Below, piece after piece: positions 1 through 7,433 of a stretch of 64,000 bases of DNA. A program made the position numbers and the translations under genes. This DNA comes from a virus. Under the pieces are notes generated by a model. It ran no database searches. It had not been told where the DNA came from and saw only the letters and a program-made list of their open reading frames with translations. Numbering within the stretch: the first letter of the stretch is position 1; each line of letters opens with the position of its first letter. The DNA lies in IMG/VR virus record IMGVR_UViG_3300021963_000092, positions 1 to 64,000 of that record, one strand, 5' to 3'.

Positions 1-23
1 TCGCTAAAATGCGTCGTAACTAA
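1..23 (+). CDS. 3' end of an upstream gene (partial)
   Basis: One frame runs open from the window edge and ends in TAA at 21-23, giving the C-terminal residues AKMRRN. The next gene starts 13 bases later behind an AGGA ribosome-binding site, so a gene end here fits the tight packing. Too little is visible to name the product. Confidence 0.3.
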
Positions 24-35
24 AGTGAGGATATT

Positions 36-296
36 ATGAGCCTTCCACAAGACCCTAAAGTAAGATCGGAAATTAAAAAGCAACTAGATGAAATCTCTAA
101 TGCTATGACTCGTATTGATGCAGAGCGAGACTATATTAGAGAAGCAATTAAAGAGACATGCGAACAACACCAGCTGTCAAAAAAGACTTTCCGGCGAATG
201 GCTAAAACTCATCATAAGCGTAACTTTTCTATTGAGGTTGCCGATCATGAAGAGTTTGAGTCGATGTATCAAGAACTGGTGGGTGTTATATCGTGA
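36..296 (+). CDS. dsbA: DsbA-like double-stranded DNA-binding protein
   Basis: A small, charged, helical protein of 86 residues. Its length and layout match T4 DsbA (89 residues), which binds dsDNA near late promoters and modulates late transcription. Visible features are a basic N-terminal helix with a heptad-like pattern, a central HQLSKKTFRRMAKTHHK segment rich in positive charge, and an acidic C-terminal helix. The ATG has an AGGA site nine bases upstream. It is followed by other small early genes and lies in the same half of the map as gp33, as in T4. The assignment rests on size, charge pattern and context, not on a diagnostic motif. Confidence 0.55.
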   Translation: MSLPQDPKVRSEIKKQLDEISNAMTRIDAERDYIREAIKETCEQHQLSKKTFRRMAKTHHKRNFSIEVADHEEFESMYQELVGVIS

Positions 297-484
297 TATT
301 TAATTTAGAGATTAATCTTCTAGATAAAGCAGGTCGTGTTCGGACCTCAATGAATGGTGGTCTGCACCGAACAGAAGAAGGGTTAGAACAAGCAAAGAAC
401 ACAGCCCTTTCATTATATAATAATGTTTCTTTTAATGTTTTTACGATTAAGGACCCTTTAGCAGGAATGTTTATTAAACGGTAG
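293..484 (+). CDS. Small hypothetical protein (63 aa)
   Basis: Begins with GTG overlapping the TGA of the DsbA-like gene (GTGA), which indicates translational coupling. The protein reads as a beta-alpha-beta unit: a hydrophobic N-terminal strand (IFNLEINLL), a basic loop, then a helix containing ERTEEGLEQAKN-like charge alternation and a final strand. No family recognised. Coupling and uninterrupted coding support it as a real gene. Confidence 0.6.
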   Translation: MIFNLEINLLDKAGRVRTSMNGGLHRTEEGLEQAKNTALSLYNNVSFNVFTIKDPLAGMFIKR

Positions 485-506
485 CTATATATTGGGAGGG
501 ACCCCA

Positions 507-782
507 ATGACAGCTAAGATTTACTCTTTTCCTAATATAAAGAAACCGTACTCACCTTACGTTATTAGTATACCTTTGTATACTGACGCCGAAGTGGATG
601 CAGTAATTATTTGCGTAAACCTTTATATTGTAGATGATACACGTTATAATAGCTATACTGTTGAATCGCTAGATCCCGACACAATTTTGTTATGCTTAAA
701 AACCGCTGTAGATGACAATATACTTTCAACTAAAGTTAAGCGAATAATTAAAAAGATTATTAAGAACGTAATATACTCATGA
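507..782 (+). CDS. Small hypothetical protein (91 aa)
   Basis: The start is taken at ATG 507 because GGGAGGG at 494-500 is an excellent ribosome-binding site with about six bases of spacing. The longer reading from TTG 492 would place that site inside the gene. The protein starts MTAKIYSFP, has two hydrophobic strand segments (VISIPLY, AVIICVNLYIV), then a lysine-rich C-terminal helix (VKRIIKKIIKNVIYS). No family recognised. Its stop overlaps the start of the next gene (ATGA). Confidence 0.6.
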   Translation: MTAKIYSFPNIKKPYSPYVISIPLYTDAEVDAVIICVNLYIVDDTRYNSYTVESLDPDTILLCLKTAVDDNILSTKVKRIIKKIIKNVIYS

Positions 783-1312
783 ATATATTTTTTCTCAGCA
801 ATGACCCCGCTGAGTGTGCAAAGCAACATGTTGATAAACATGTTGTAAAGATGATACTTGAGTACGGTCAGTTAATGTCTACTGCTCACCGAGTGCTTGA
901 CGGGGTATTCTACGAAGGTAAGACTGCCAAAGGCCGTAGAATAGCTAGATGGCTACTTCCTGACGAAAGAGAAAACACGATGTGGAAAGCTTCACATATT
1001 AAGCACCCGTCCGGGCTCTGGGTTCGTTCTTCGAAGCAGCATTATCAGTGGCTGTATAATCTCTGGTTAGAATTACTAGAAGAATATACTTTTCGATACG
1101 GTAAAATACATAAAGTGTCGGAAAAGAAAAACATATTTCTTTTCACACCTTTAAATATACCTGATAAAGGTTGGCTAAGTGATCCTACTCCTGCAATGCC
1201 GGATATTTATAAAAATAGTAACTCGATTATTAGTTATCGCAACTACTATATAGGTGATAAAAAACGCTTTGCGCGATGGAAGAACAGATCCACCCCAACC
1301 TGGTTTGTATAA
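779..1312 (+). CDS. Conserved phage protein of unknown function
   Basis: 177 residues starting MNIFFLSNDPAECAKQHVDKHVVKM, with the conserved look of a family seen in many marine T4-like phages. Histidines recur (Q-H-V-D-K-H, T-A-H, H-I-K-H-P, H-Y-Q-W), aromatic residues are common, and the protein ends in RFARWKNRSTPTWFV. The concentration of His/Asp near the N-terminus could bind metal and suggests an enzyme, possibly nucleic-acid directed, but I cannot name an activity. The start overlaps the previous stop (ATGA). A perfect late-promoter box overlaps its stop codon. Confidence 0.7.
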   Translation: MNIFFLSNDPAECAKQHVDKHVVKMILEYGQLMSTAHRVLDGVFYEGKTAKGRRIARWLLPDERENTMWKASHIKHPSGLWVRSSKQHYQWLYNLWLELLEEYTFRYGKIHKVSEKKNIFLFTPLNIPDKGWLSDPTPAMPDIYKNSNSIISYRNYYIGDKKRFARWKNRSTPTWFV

Positions 1313-1315
1313 ATA
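1308..1315 (+). promoter_or_regulatory. Late promoter box TATAAATA
   Basis: Exact T4 late -10 element overlapping the stop of the upstream gene. The next start codon is at 1321, only five bases beyond the box, so transcription starting about six bases downstream would give an almost leaderless message for that gene. Confidence 0.5.
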
Positions 1316-1320
1316 ATATT

Positions 1321-1569
1321 ATGCCAACATACACGTTTCGCAATACTAAGACTGAAGAAGTTTTTGAAAAGTTTATGTCTATCAGTGATAAAGAAACTTT
1401 TTTAGAGAGCAATCCTGATCTAGTTAGTATTATAGGTAACGCTCCTGCAATAGGAGACTCTGTTCGTTTGGGTATCCGTAAACCCGACGCAGGATTTAAT
1501 GAAGTTCTATCTCGTATTCATTCTGCAAACTATAAAAGTAATCTAGCTGATAAACTATCTAGAAGATGA
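1321..1569 (+). CDS. Small FmdB-like phage protein
   Basis: Start chosen at ATG 1321 (MPTYTFRNTKTEEVF); an ATG at 1276 in the same frame would overlap the upstream gene by 37 bases. The opening MPTYTFRNTKT and the closing DAGFNEVLSRIHSAN match the style of short phage proteins annotated as FmdB-like regulators or neck-associated proteins. It has no cysteines, so the zinc ribbon of cellular FmdB is missing. Function unknown. A strong terminator follows 24 bases downstream, so this is the last gene of its transcript. Confidence 0.55.
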   Translation: MPTYTFRNTKTEEVFEKFMSISDKETFLESNPDLVSIIGNAPAIGDSVRLGIRKPDAGFNEVLSRIHSANYKSNLADKLSRR

Positions 1570-1593
1570 AATTAATCTTTTATTCACACAACT

Positions 1594-1630
1594 AAAGGGA
1601 CCTGGCTTTGCCAGCGTCCCTTTTTCTTTT
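1594..1630 (+). terminator. Rho-independent terminator before phoH
   Basis: Outer stem AAAGGGAC (1594-1601) pairs with GTCCCTTT (1616-1623). Inner stem CTGGC/GCCAG closes a TTT loop with one bulged C at 1615. A T-rich tail TTTTTCTTTT ends at 1630. It lies only 11 bases before the phoH start codon. Confidence 0.9.
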
Positions 1631-1641
1631 TAGAGGGTACC

Positions 1642-2394
1642 ATGGCTCGTAACAAACCTCAACTAACTTCCACTGAAGGTCCATTAAAGGTAGTAAACAA
1701 CACACTAAAAATAAGAATAGACGATTTAAAGACGGTACAGCCTCTAACAGAAAATCAAAAAAAGTTTTTTGACTTCTACCGCAATCAAGCCCCTCTTCTG
1801 CTGCTTCATGGTGTGGCAGGAACCGGTAAGACCTATATCGCCCTATACAAAGCTCTAGAAGAAGTACTAGATAGAGGCAATCCTTATAATCAAGTTGTAA
1901 TAGTTCGATCTGCAGTCCCCTCCCGAGAAATCGGTCACCTCCCTGGTGACGAGAAAGAAAAGACAGAAGTATACCAGCAACCGTATATTGAAATCTGTCG
2001 CGATTTATTCAATAGAAAAGATGCTTATCAACGTCTTACTGAACAAGGACATGTACAGTTTATAATTACCTCTTTTGTAAGAGGTATTACTCTCGACAAC
2101 TCTATCATTTTGGTAGATGAGTGTCAAAATATGACCGATATGGAGCTAAATAGCATTATTACTCGTGTCGGTGAAAACTCTAAGATACTGTTTTGCGGTG
2201 ACTTCAGACAGACTGATCTCTATAGAAAGAATGATATGTCTGGCTTAAAGAAGTTTATGATGATTGCAGATAACATGCCATCATTTAAGACAGTAGAGTT
2301 TGAAGTAGAAGATATTGTACGTTCAAGTCTAGTACGCGAGTATATCTTAGCAAGAATGAACTATGAGCAGGTTTATAACGATAGGATACAATAA
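1642..2394 (+). CDS. phoH: PhoH-like P-loop ATPase
   Basis: 250-residue ATPase of the PhoH family, very common in marine phages. Walker A GVAGTGKT lies at residues 57-64 and Walker B ILVDECQN around D159-E160. A sensor-like GDFRQTD segment follows. The family is nucleotide-binding with an RNA/DNA-metabolism or phosphate-stress link; its role in phages is unproven. The ribosome-binding site AGAGGG sits between the terminator T-run and the ATG. The last base of its stop codon is the first base of the endolysin start, so the two are coupled. Confidence 0.93.
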   Translation: MARNKPQLTSTEGPLKVVNNTLKIRIDDLKTVQPLTENQKKFFDFYRNQAPLLLLHGVAGTGKTYIALYKALEEVLDRGNPYNQVVIVRSAVPSREIGHLPGDEKEKTEVYQQPYIEICRDLFNRKDAYQRLTEQGHVQFIITSFVRGITLDNSIILVDECQNMTDMELNSIITRVGENSKILFCGDFRQTDLYRKNDMSGLKKFMMIADNMPSFKTVEFEVEDIVRSSLVREYILARMNYEQVYNDRIQ

Positions 2395-3008
2395 TGTCTT
2401 TAAAAAGTCTACAAGAAAGAATTGGTATTAAGCCAGACGGAAGTTTTGGACCGGGTACTATTAAAGCAGCAGTAACGGCTTTGAAGCTTACTAATATTCG
2501 TGCGGCTCATTTCTTTGCACAGACGGCTCATGAGTCGGGTAACTTTAAATCTTTTACTGAGAATTTAAATTACGGTGCTTCTGGTCTTCGTAGTATATTT
2601 GGCAAGTACTTTACAACCGAAGAGATGGCTAAACAATATGAACGTCAACCCGAGAAGATAGCTAATAAAGTATATGCTAATAGAATGGGTAATGGGGATG
2701 AAGCGTCGGGTGACGGGTGGAAGTATCGAGGGAGAGGAGCGCTTCAACTAACCGGTAAAGATAATTACAAAGCCTTCGCTGACTTTGTAAAAGACCCAGA
2801 AGTAATTAATGATCCTGATCTAGTATCTACTAAGTATTCTTTTGATAGCGCTCTTTATTTCTTTGAAAAGAATAAACTGTGGGCAATATGCGATAAAGGT
2901 ATTACTGATGCAGCTATTACAGAATTAACTAGAAAGATAAATGGTGGTACACACGGCTTACCAGATAGGATAGAAAAAACCAAAAAGTTTGCCGAAATGC
3001 TAAAATGA
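2394..3008 (+). CDS. Endolysin, glycoside hydrolase family 19 type
   Basis: 204 residues. The N-terminal segment (about 1-35) looks like a short peptidoglycan-binding-like motif (LQERIGIKPDGSFGPGT). The catalytic part shows family-19 hallmarks: FFAQTAHESGNF (catalytic Glu about residue 49), a tyrosine/asparagine-rich stretch, and YRGRGALQLTGKDNY with the conserved Gln/Leu/Thr-Gly. Such enzymes cleave the glycan backbone of peptidoglycan and release progeny. There is no signal peptide, so a holin would be needed; none is recognised nearby. The start is coupled to phoH (TAATG). Confidence 0.85.
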   Translation: MSLKSLQERIGIKPDGSFGPGTIKAAVTALKLTNIRAAHFFAQTAHESGNFKSFTENLNYGASGLRSIFGKYFTTEEMAKQYERQPEKIANKVYANRMGNGDEASGDGWKYRGRGALQLTGKDNYKAFADFVKDPEVINDPDLVSTKYSFDSALYFFEKNKLWAICDKGITDAAITELTRKINGGTHGLPDRIEKTKKFAEMLK

Positions 3009-3022
3009 TAATATAATACGTT

Positions 3023-3700
3023 ATGTTTAATCATGTATCAATTGATCAAGAGCTACCTAAGCTCCAGCAAGTAAATGTAGACGGTACCAGGTATTACGTA
3101 ACACCAGAGGGGGCTAAGTACCCCTCTGTTACCACAGTCCTATCTCAATACAATATCAAACACATCATGGAGTGGCGTCAGCGAGTAGGAGAGGCTGAGG
3201 CAAACAAAATTTCTCGCACCGCGTCAAATAGAGGGACTCGTATTCACAAGCTATGTGAAGAGTATCTCAACAACACCGAACCTAATTATAAAGATCTGAT
3301 CGATAAAAACACATTTAATGTATTCAAACCAGTACTAAACCGCATTAACAATATCTACTGTCAAGAGCTTAGGATGTATTCTGACCATTTACGAGTAGCT
3401 GGTACTGTTGACTGTATCGGTGAGTTCGATGGTAAATTGTCTGTAATCGATTTTAAAACCTCGCGCAAGCTTAAAGATAAAGACCAAATAGATAACTACT
3501 TCATGCAAGCCTCAGCTTACGCTATTATGTTTGAAGAACGCTTCGGTATTCCGGTTTCTAAAACTGCAGTCTTAATTTCGGTAGACGATTCAGAGCCTCA
3601 AGTATTTACCGAGAAGAGAGACAAATACGTTGACCAACTTCTGTACTTTCGGGATCTTTACGAAAAAAACAATGGCACTAGACACAAAAAATCTTTATAA
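3023..3700 (+). CDS. PD-(D/E)XK exonuclease
   Basis: 225 residues of the RecB/MGME1-like nuclease family found in marine T4-like phages. An N-terminal YPSVTTVLS motif is followed by RGTRIHKLCEEYL (helical, with the conserved His). The catalytic core is AGTVDCIGEFDGKLSVIDFKT, giving the Asp ... Asp-X-Lys signature, and QASAYAIMFEE supplies the conserved Gln/Tyr of motif III. Expected to degrade DNA 5'-3' or process ends in recombination or host DNA breakdown. It sits upstream of gp33-gp59-gp32, consistent with DNA metabolism. Confidence 0.78.
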   Translation: MFNHVSIDQELPKLQQVNVDGTRYYVTPEGAKYPSVTTVLSQYNIKHIMEWRQRVGEAEANKISRTASNRGTRIHKLCEEYLNNTEPNYKDLIDKNTFNVFKPVLNRINNIYCQELRMYSDHLRVAGTVDCIGEFDGKLSVIDFKTSRKLKDKDQIDNYFMQASAYAIMFEERFGIPVSKTAVLISVDDSEPQVFTEKRDKYVDQLLYFRDLYEKNNGTRHKKSL

Positions 3701-3727
3701 TGTCTTGTCGACATTGAAGAGGTCCTA

Positions 3728-3997
3728 ATGACAGAAGAACAAAGTAACACTAAACTAACCGATACGCTAGTAATTACAAAACGTTTTAGATCCCCTAACG
3801 AATTTGCAATCTATATTGATGAGATGGTTAACCGCTTACGAATAAGTTATATGGAAGCGATTGTAAAGTACTGCACAGATGTAGATATAGATATTGAATC
3901 AGTAAGCCCGTTGATTAATAGTAAGTTAAGAGATAAAATAAGACTTGAAGCAGAAGAATATAAACTCATTAAACCTATCGGGCGACTCCCAGTATGA
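3728..3997 (+). CDS. 33: gp33-like late transcription coactivator
   Basis: 89 residues. The pattern F..YI.EMV...RISYMEAIVKYC, then an acidic stretch with SPLINSKLRDKI, matches the short gp33 proteins of marine T4-like phages. gp33 bridges host RNA polymerase and the sliding clamp at late promoters. A GAGG site precedes the ATG. Its stop overlaps the gp59 start (ATGA), reproducing T4's linkage of 33 to 59 and 32. The assignment is family-pattern based, without a structural check. Confidence 0.65.
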   Translation: MTEEQSNTKLTDTLVITKRFRSPNEFAIYIDEMVNRLRISYMEAIVKYCTDVDIDIESVSPLINSKLRDKIRLEAEEYKLIKPIGRLPV

Positions 3998-4617
3998 TTA
4001 TGGACGCATACGAAGTTTATAGATATTATCTCGCTCTAAGACTGCATTTTACTACAGATACTTACGATGCAGTTAAACAGCGAGGTAAGGTGAAAGCGTC
4101 TAAGCAAGCATTCTTGAAGCGTAAAGATCTTATTGCTATCAGGCGTGTGGCTGAGACGTATTCTGACAAAGAGGTAGTAAACTTTCTTGTCAGTAATTTT
4201 GTGAGTGGTGATAGATGGGGCGGGGTATTCGATACCGAAGCAAAAGATAGATACACCGAATGGAAAAAGCGTATCGAAGCTCTCACCTATACGTTTGAAA
4301 AAGAAGTTAGTAAGATACTTAACTTTTGCAGTAACAAAGGCATACAATTTAGAAAGATGTTTGAGAGTGTAAACAATCAACACCCCTTCATTGTAAAGCT
4401 TTATTTACGGAAAGATGTATCGATTGAAACCTTGGTAATTCTCGAATGTATTCTTAACTACAGTGAGTCATTGAATTTAAGCTTAGCTAATGACTTGATG
4501 TGGCCAGATATATCGAGACTGATTACAAAATATAAACCGTTCTTATCAGTAAACGTTAACAAGTACAGTACTATACTGTCTAAGCATATTAATCAACAAG
4601 GAAATGAAAACAGTTAA
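3994..4617 (+). CDS. 59: gp59-like loader of gp41 helicase
   Basis: 207 residues, close to T4 gp59 (217). The start YEVYRYYLALRLHFTTDTYD parallels T4's YKLYLMIKQHMNGKYD. The following KRKDLIAIRRVAETYSDKEVV and FVSGDRWGG segments align in order with T4 RRDKYFFQKLSEKY and NQDAWIG. It should load the replicative helicase onto gp32-coated forks. Coupled to gp33 by a 4-base overlap, and followed by a tiny ORF and gp32, the T4 order. Confidence 0.85.
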   Translation: MIMDAYEVYRYYLALRLHFTTDTYDAVKQRGKVKASKQAFLKRKDLIAIRRVAETYSDKEVVNFLVSNFVSGDRWGGVFDTEAKDRYTEWKKRIEALTYTFEKEVSKILNFCSNKGIQFRKMFESVNNQHPFIVKLYLRKDVSIETLVILECILNYSESLNLSLANDLMWPDISRLITKYKPFLSVNVNKYSTILSKHINQQGNENS

Positions 4618-4783
4618 AGATAGTTGGGATAACAAGGACAAGAAAATTCACAGGGTAGTGAAGGGAAGTAAAACTGGCAAATATAAAAAAAGCCTATATA
4701 ATATGTTATCGGATTATGAGCGATATCGCAAATCATCCGATGACGAAAGTGACGTAGTAGCTCGTAATGAAATACAACGTTAA
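4604..4783 (+). CDS. Small basic protein between gp59 and gp32 (59 aa)
   Basis: ATG at 4604 inside the end of gp59, TAA at 4781-4783. The product is highly charged: MKTVKDSWDNKDKKIHR at the start and a central KGSKTGKYKKSLYNML segment, ending acidic then basic. AAGGA lies just before the start, with short spacing. No family recognised. The overlap with gp59 and the fit to the 211-base gap before gp32 support it. A nucleic-acid or gp32/gp59 partner role is possible but only inferred from position and charge. Confidence 0.6.
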   Translation: MKTVKDSWDNKDKKIHRVVKGSKTGKYKKSLYNMLSDYERYRKSSDDESDVVARNEIQR

Positions 4784-4828
4784 TACTTCGCATACACTAA
4801 CATACAACGCAAATACGGAGCAATAAAA

Positions 4829-5731
4829 ATGGCTATTGATTTTTCCTCTCTTAAAAAAGGTCGTGGTTCCCTCGACTCCATTCTCAAAGAAGTAGAAAAG
4901 ATTGCGCAACCTGCTGAAGCAGCAAAGAGCGATGATCGTTTCTGGTCTCTTGAAGTAGATAAAGCTGGTAACGGATACGCTGTTATTCGATTCCTTCCTC
5001 CTCCTAAAGGTGAAGATCTTCCCTGGGTACGAATCTGGAATCATGGCTTTCAAGGTCCTACTGGTAAGTGGTATATCGAAAACTCGCTTACTACTCTTAA
5101 TAAGCCTGACCCGGTATCTGAGCTTAATACGCAGCTCTGGAACACGGGTAATGAAGCAGATAAAGAGATCGCGCGTAAGCAGAAACGCCGTCTGACTTAT
5201 ATCTCTAATATCTATGTTGTTAAAGATCCAGCGCATCCTGAGAATGAAGGTAAAGTATTTCTCTTTAAGTTCGGTAAGAAGATCTTTGATAAGATTAAAG
5301 ATCTTATGCAGCCGCAGTTTGAAGATGAGACCCCTGTTAACCCGTTTGACTTCTGGGCTGGGGCAAACTTTAAACTGAAAGCACGTAACGTTGAGGGGTA
5401 TCGTAACTACGATAAGTCGGAGTTCGAAACTTCATCAGCGCTAGCAGAAGATAATAAGATGGAAAGCATCTGGAACAACCAGCATTCGTTGAGTGAGTTT
5501 TTGGATCCTAAAAACTTCAAGACCTATGATGAGCTTAAGAAGAAGCTTGAACAGGTTCTTACTGCGACTAGTCAGCCGGCTAAGTCCGCTGTTGATGTTT
5601 CACTGGATGATAATGATACAATCCCGTTTGATAAACCTACTGTTAAAGTATCTAAACCTAAGGCAAATATTGACATTGATGACGATGATTCGTCATTAAG
5701 TTATTTTGCTAAATTAGCAAACGATGATTGA
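4829..5731 (+). CDS. 32: gp32 single-stranded DNA-binding protein
   Basis: 300 residues, the T4 gp32 length (301). The basic N-terminal motif SSLKKGRGSLDSIL would give cooperativity. The OB-fold core shows NGYAVIRFLPPPKGED, WNHGFQGPTGKWYIENS, DPAHPENEGKVFLFKFGKK and WAGANFKLK, each aligning with T4 gp32. The tail is acidic (DIDDDDSSLSYF), the usual docking segment for partner proteins. The zinc ligands of T4 (one His, three Cys) are absent; Asn/Ser/Val occupy that region. GGAG precedes the ATG. A terminator follows immediately. Confidence 0.95.
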   Translation: MAIDFSSLKKGRGSLDSILKEVEKIAQPAEAAKSDDRFWSLEVDKAGNGYAVIRFLPPPKGEDLPWVRIWNHGFQGPTGKWYIENSLTTLNKPDPVSELNTQLWNTGNEADKEIARKQKRRLTYISNIYVVKDPAHPENEGKVFLFKFGKKIFDKIKDLMQPQFEDETPVNPFDFWAGANFKLKARNVEGYRNYDKSEFETSSALAEDNKMESIWNNQHSLSEFLDPKNFKTYDELKKKLEQVLTATSQPAKSAVDVSLDDNDTIPFDKPTVKVSKPKANIDIDDDDSSLSYFAKLANDD

Positions 5732-5735
5732 TAAG

Positions 5736-5760
5736 AACGGGGCCTAGAGCCCCGTTTTTT
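5736..5760 (+). terminator. Terminator after gp32, between convergent genes
   Basis: Stem ACGGGGC (5737-5743) pairs with GCCCCGT (5749-5755) around loop CTAGA, followed by T's to 5760. The reverse-strand gene's stop codon begins in the T-run (5759-5761), so the hairpin may also stop leftward transcription, although the reverse-strand tail is less T-rich. Confidence 0.9.
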
Positions 5761-7240
5761 ATAGGATACCGACAAGAGGTGAGATATTGTTTCTAGGGGT
5801 CGAGGATGACCCACCGCTATAAGAACTGTTATTTACATTAGTGTTATTATTAATCACTGGCATATTAATCTGATTAATACTAGACGTCTTATTCGCGAGA
5901 TTGTAATTATTATTTTGATCCATCTGTTCTAGTAGCTGATTGGAGGTAGTTTCAGGAGCAGCTCGAATTACCTGCCCTGAATAAACCCTTTGACCTGGTA
6001 CACCATATACCACGCCCGGCTCTGCACTGTTCTCTATACCCGATGTCGGTGGAGTACTCGGGAGAGGGGTCATAGCTGAACTATCTGAAGGACCCCCAAT
6101 TTTAAAATCAAGCCAGGAGGGTAGTCCTATTTTTTCTTTGGGTGTATACGTACTTAAATCTGTATTTAAGAATTCTTGCGGTATGCCTTGAAGAGAGGTT
6201 TCGATAAATTTATCAAACTCCTCTTGCTGTACAGGGTCCTGCATTTCAGGTCTTTTCTTATATTCTTGAGCTTCATATCTAATTTGATTAACACGATTCT
6301 GAATCTCAGCCCGGTCATCAGGCAATAAATTATTAAGATTATTCGGAATATCACCCTTTATATCCTGTATTGCATTATTAAAATAACCGTAACTTTGAAT
6401 GCGAGCTTGATCTACAGCAGCTTGATCTCGGGCTTCTGCGCCTCCTCTAAAAAAATCTGCAATACCACCAAATACTTCTCTAAAAAAATCTAAAACATCT
6501 GTAGCCCATCCTTTAATAACATCATATGCCTTTCCTAACTTCTCGAATGCTGATTTTACTAATTCAGAATCTAGAAAACTTCCTAAAATCCCACCCAGTA
6601 CACCAAATAAACTTGAATCAGTATTTTCTTTCTTTTTACTTTGTTTTTTATCTTCATCTTCTCTACTAATATCTGCTTCGGTATTATCTAAAGAACCATT
6701 CAGTATACCGGTAAGAAGCTGATTACTTGTTTCAATTAATCCTACTAACTTAGTAATACCTTCTGCTTGCTCTTCATCAGCAGAAACTACATTATCTGCT
6801 TCCGGGTTAGCAGCAGCATTAGGGTTTGCAGTGAGTATTGCGTTTCTACTATCAAAAAGCTCTTTAATATTATTAAATATATCTAAAGTGGATCTATACC
6901 AGTCCTCAATAACGTTAAGTGCGTCTACTGCCCATTCTTGTACAACATCATATACATTTCCTAACTTCTCGAATGCTGTTCTTATTAGTTCAGAATCAAG
7001 AAAACTAGTAAGTAAATTAGATATATTTTGTTCATCTAAATTTTCTTTTTCCAATATACCGTCAGTAATAGATTGTACGTTTAAAGAAATATTTTCTAAA
7101 CTAGCGTTCTGTGATATAAAAGAATCCGCTATCTCTCTGAGAATAACAGTGCTATCGAAGCCATCTCCCAGCGAATGATCGGAGGGGTCTTCAGAATTCT
7201 GTTGTTTGAAGTCGTCGATAATATCTTGTAAAGTTTCCAT
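5759..7240 (-). CDS. Large hub-block protein with internal duplication, possible tape measure
   Basis: 493 residues, last gene of the leftward gp48-gp26-gp51 block. No direct family recognised. Two near-copies of a 32-residue helical unit are visible at about 79-110 and 221-252 (both contain SFLDSEL, AFEKLG, YDV and W-A-x-D), separated by a Lys/Glu-rich linker. The C-terminus is low-complexity with Asn/Ser (NNNTNVNNSSYSGG), a feature common in tail structural proteins. T4 codes its hub tape measure gp29 (590 residues) near 48, 26 and 51, so a gp29-like role is plausible by position. The start overlaps the gp51-like stop (TAATG). Confidence 0.5.
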   Translation of the reverse strand: METLQDIIDDFKQQNSEDPSDHSLGDGFDSTVILREIADSFISQNASLENISLNVQSITDGILEKENLDEQNISNLLTSFLDSELIRTAFEKLGNVYDVVQEWAVDALNVIEDWYRSTLDIFNNIKELFDSRNAILTANPNAAANPEADNVVSADEEQAEGITKLVGLIETSNQLLTGILNGSLDNTEADISREDEDKKQSKKKENTDSSLFGVLGGILGSFLDSELVKSAFEKLGKAYDVIKGWATDVLDFFREVFGGIADFFRGGAEARDQAAVDQARIQSYGYFNNAIQDIKGDIPNNLNNLLPDDRAEIQNRVNQIRYEAQEYKKRPEMQDPVQQEEFDKFIETSLQGIPQEFLNTDLSTYTPKEKIGLPSWLDFKIGGPSDSSAMTPLPSTPPTSGIENSAEPGVVYGVPGQRVYSGQVIRAAPETTSNQLLEQMDQNNNYNLANKTSSINQINMPVINNNTNVNNSSYSGGSSSTPRNNISPLVGIL

Positions 7241-7413
7241 TAGCTATTCTTTAGGTTTTGATTTAGGGCCTTAATCTTTTCGTTTTCTTTTTTTATAAAG
7301 TCGGTTAGCATAGCTACGTAAATTTCCCTTTCCCACGGTATCATATCTTCTAGTTCTGTTAATGAATATTTGTGATGCTGCATTAACGAAAAATTCAACA
7401 CGTAATAATTCAT
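7240..7413 (-). CDS. 51: gp51-like baseplate hub assembly protein (57 aa)
   Basis: A short gene read on the reverse strand from ATG at 7413 to a TAA sharing bases with the next gene's ATG. The product has QHHKYSLTELEDMIPWERE followed by IYVAMLTDFIKKENEK, a pattern typical of the short gp51 proteins of marine T4-like phages (hub assembly catalyst). It is far shorter than T4 gp51. It sits between gp26 and the large hub gene. It is easy to miss because of its length. Confidence 0.65.
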   Translation of the reverse strand: MNYYVLNFSLMQHHKYSLTELEDMIPWEREIYVAMLTDFIKKENEKIKALNQNLKNS

Positions 7414-7433
7414 TAAATTACTATGAGAAAGGC

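Noticed and set aside
492-506. TTG start extending the 507 gene
   Set aside because: It would place the strong GGGAGGG site inside the coding region; ATG 507 fits better.
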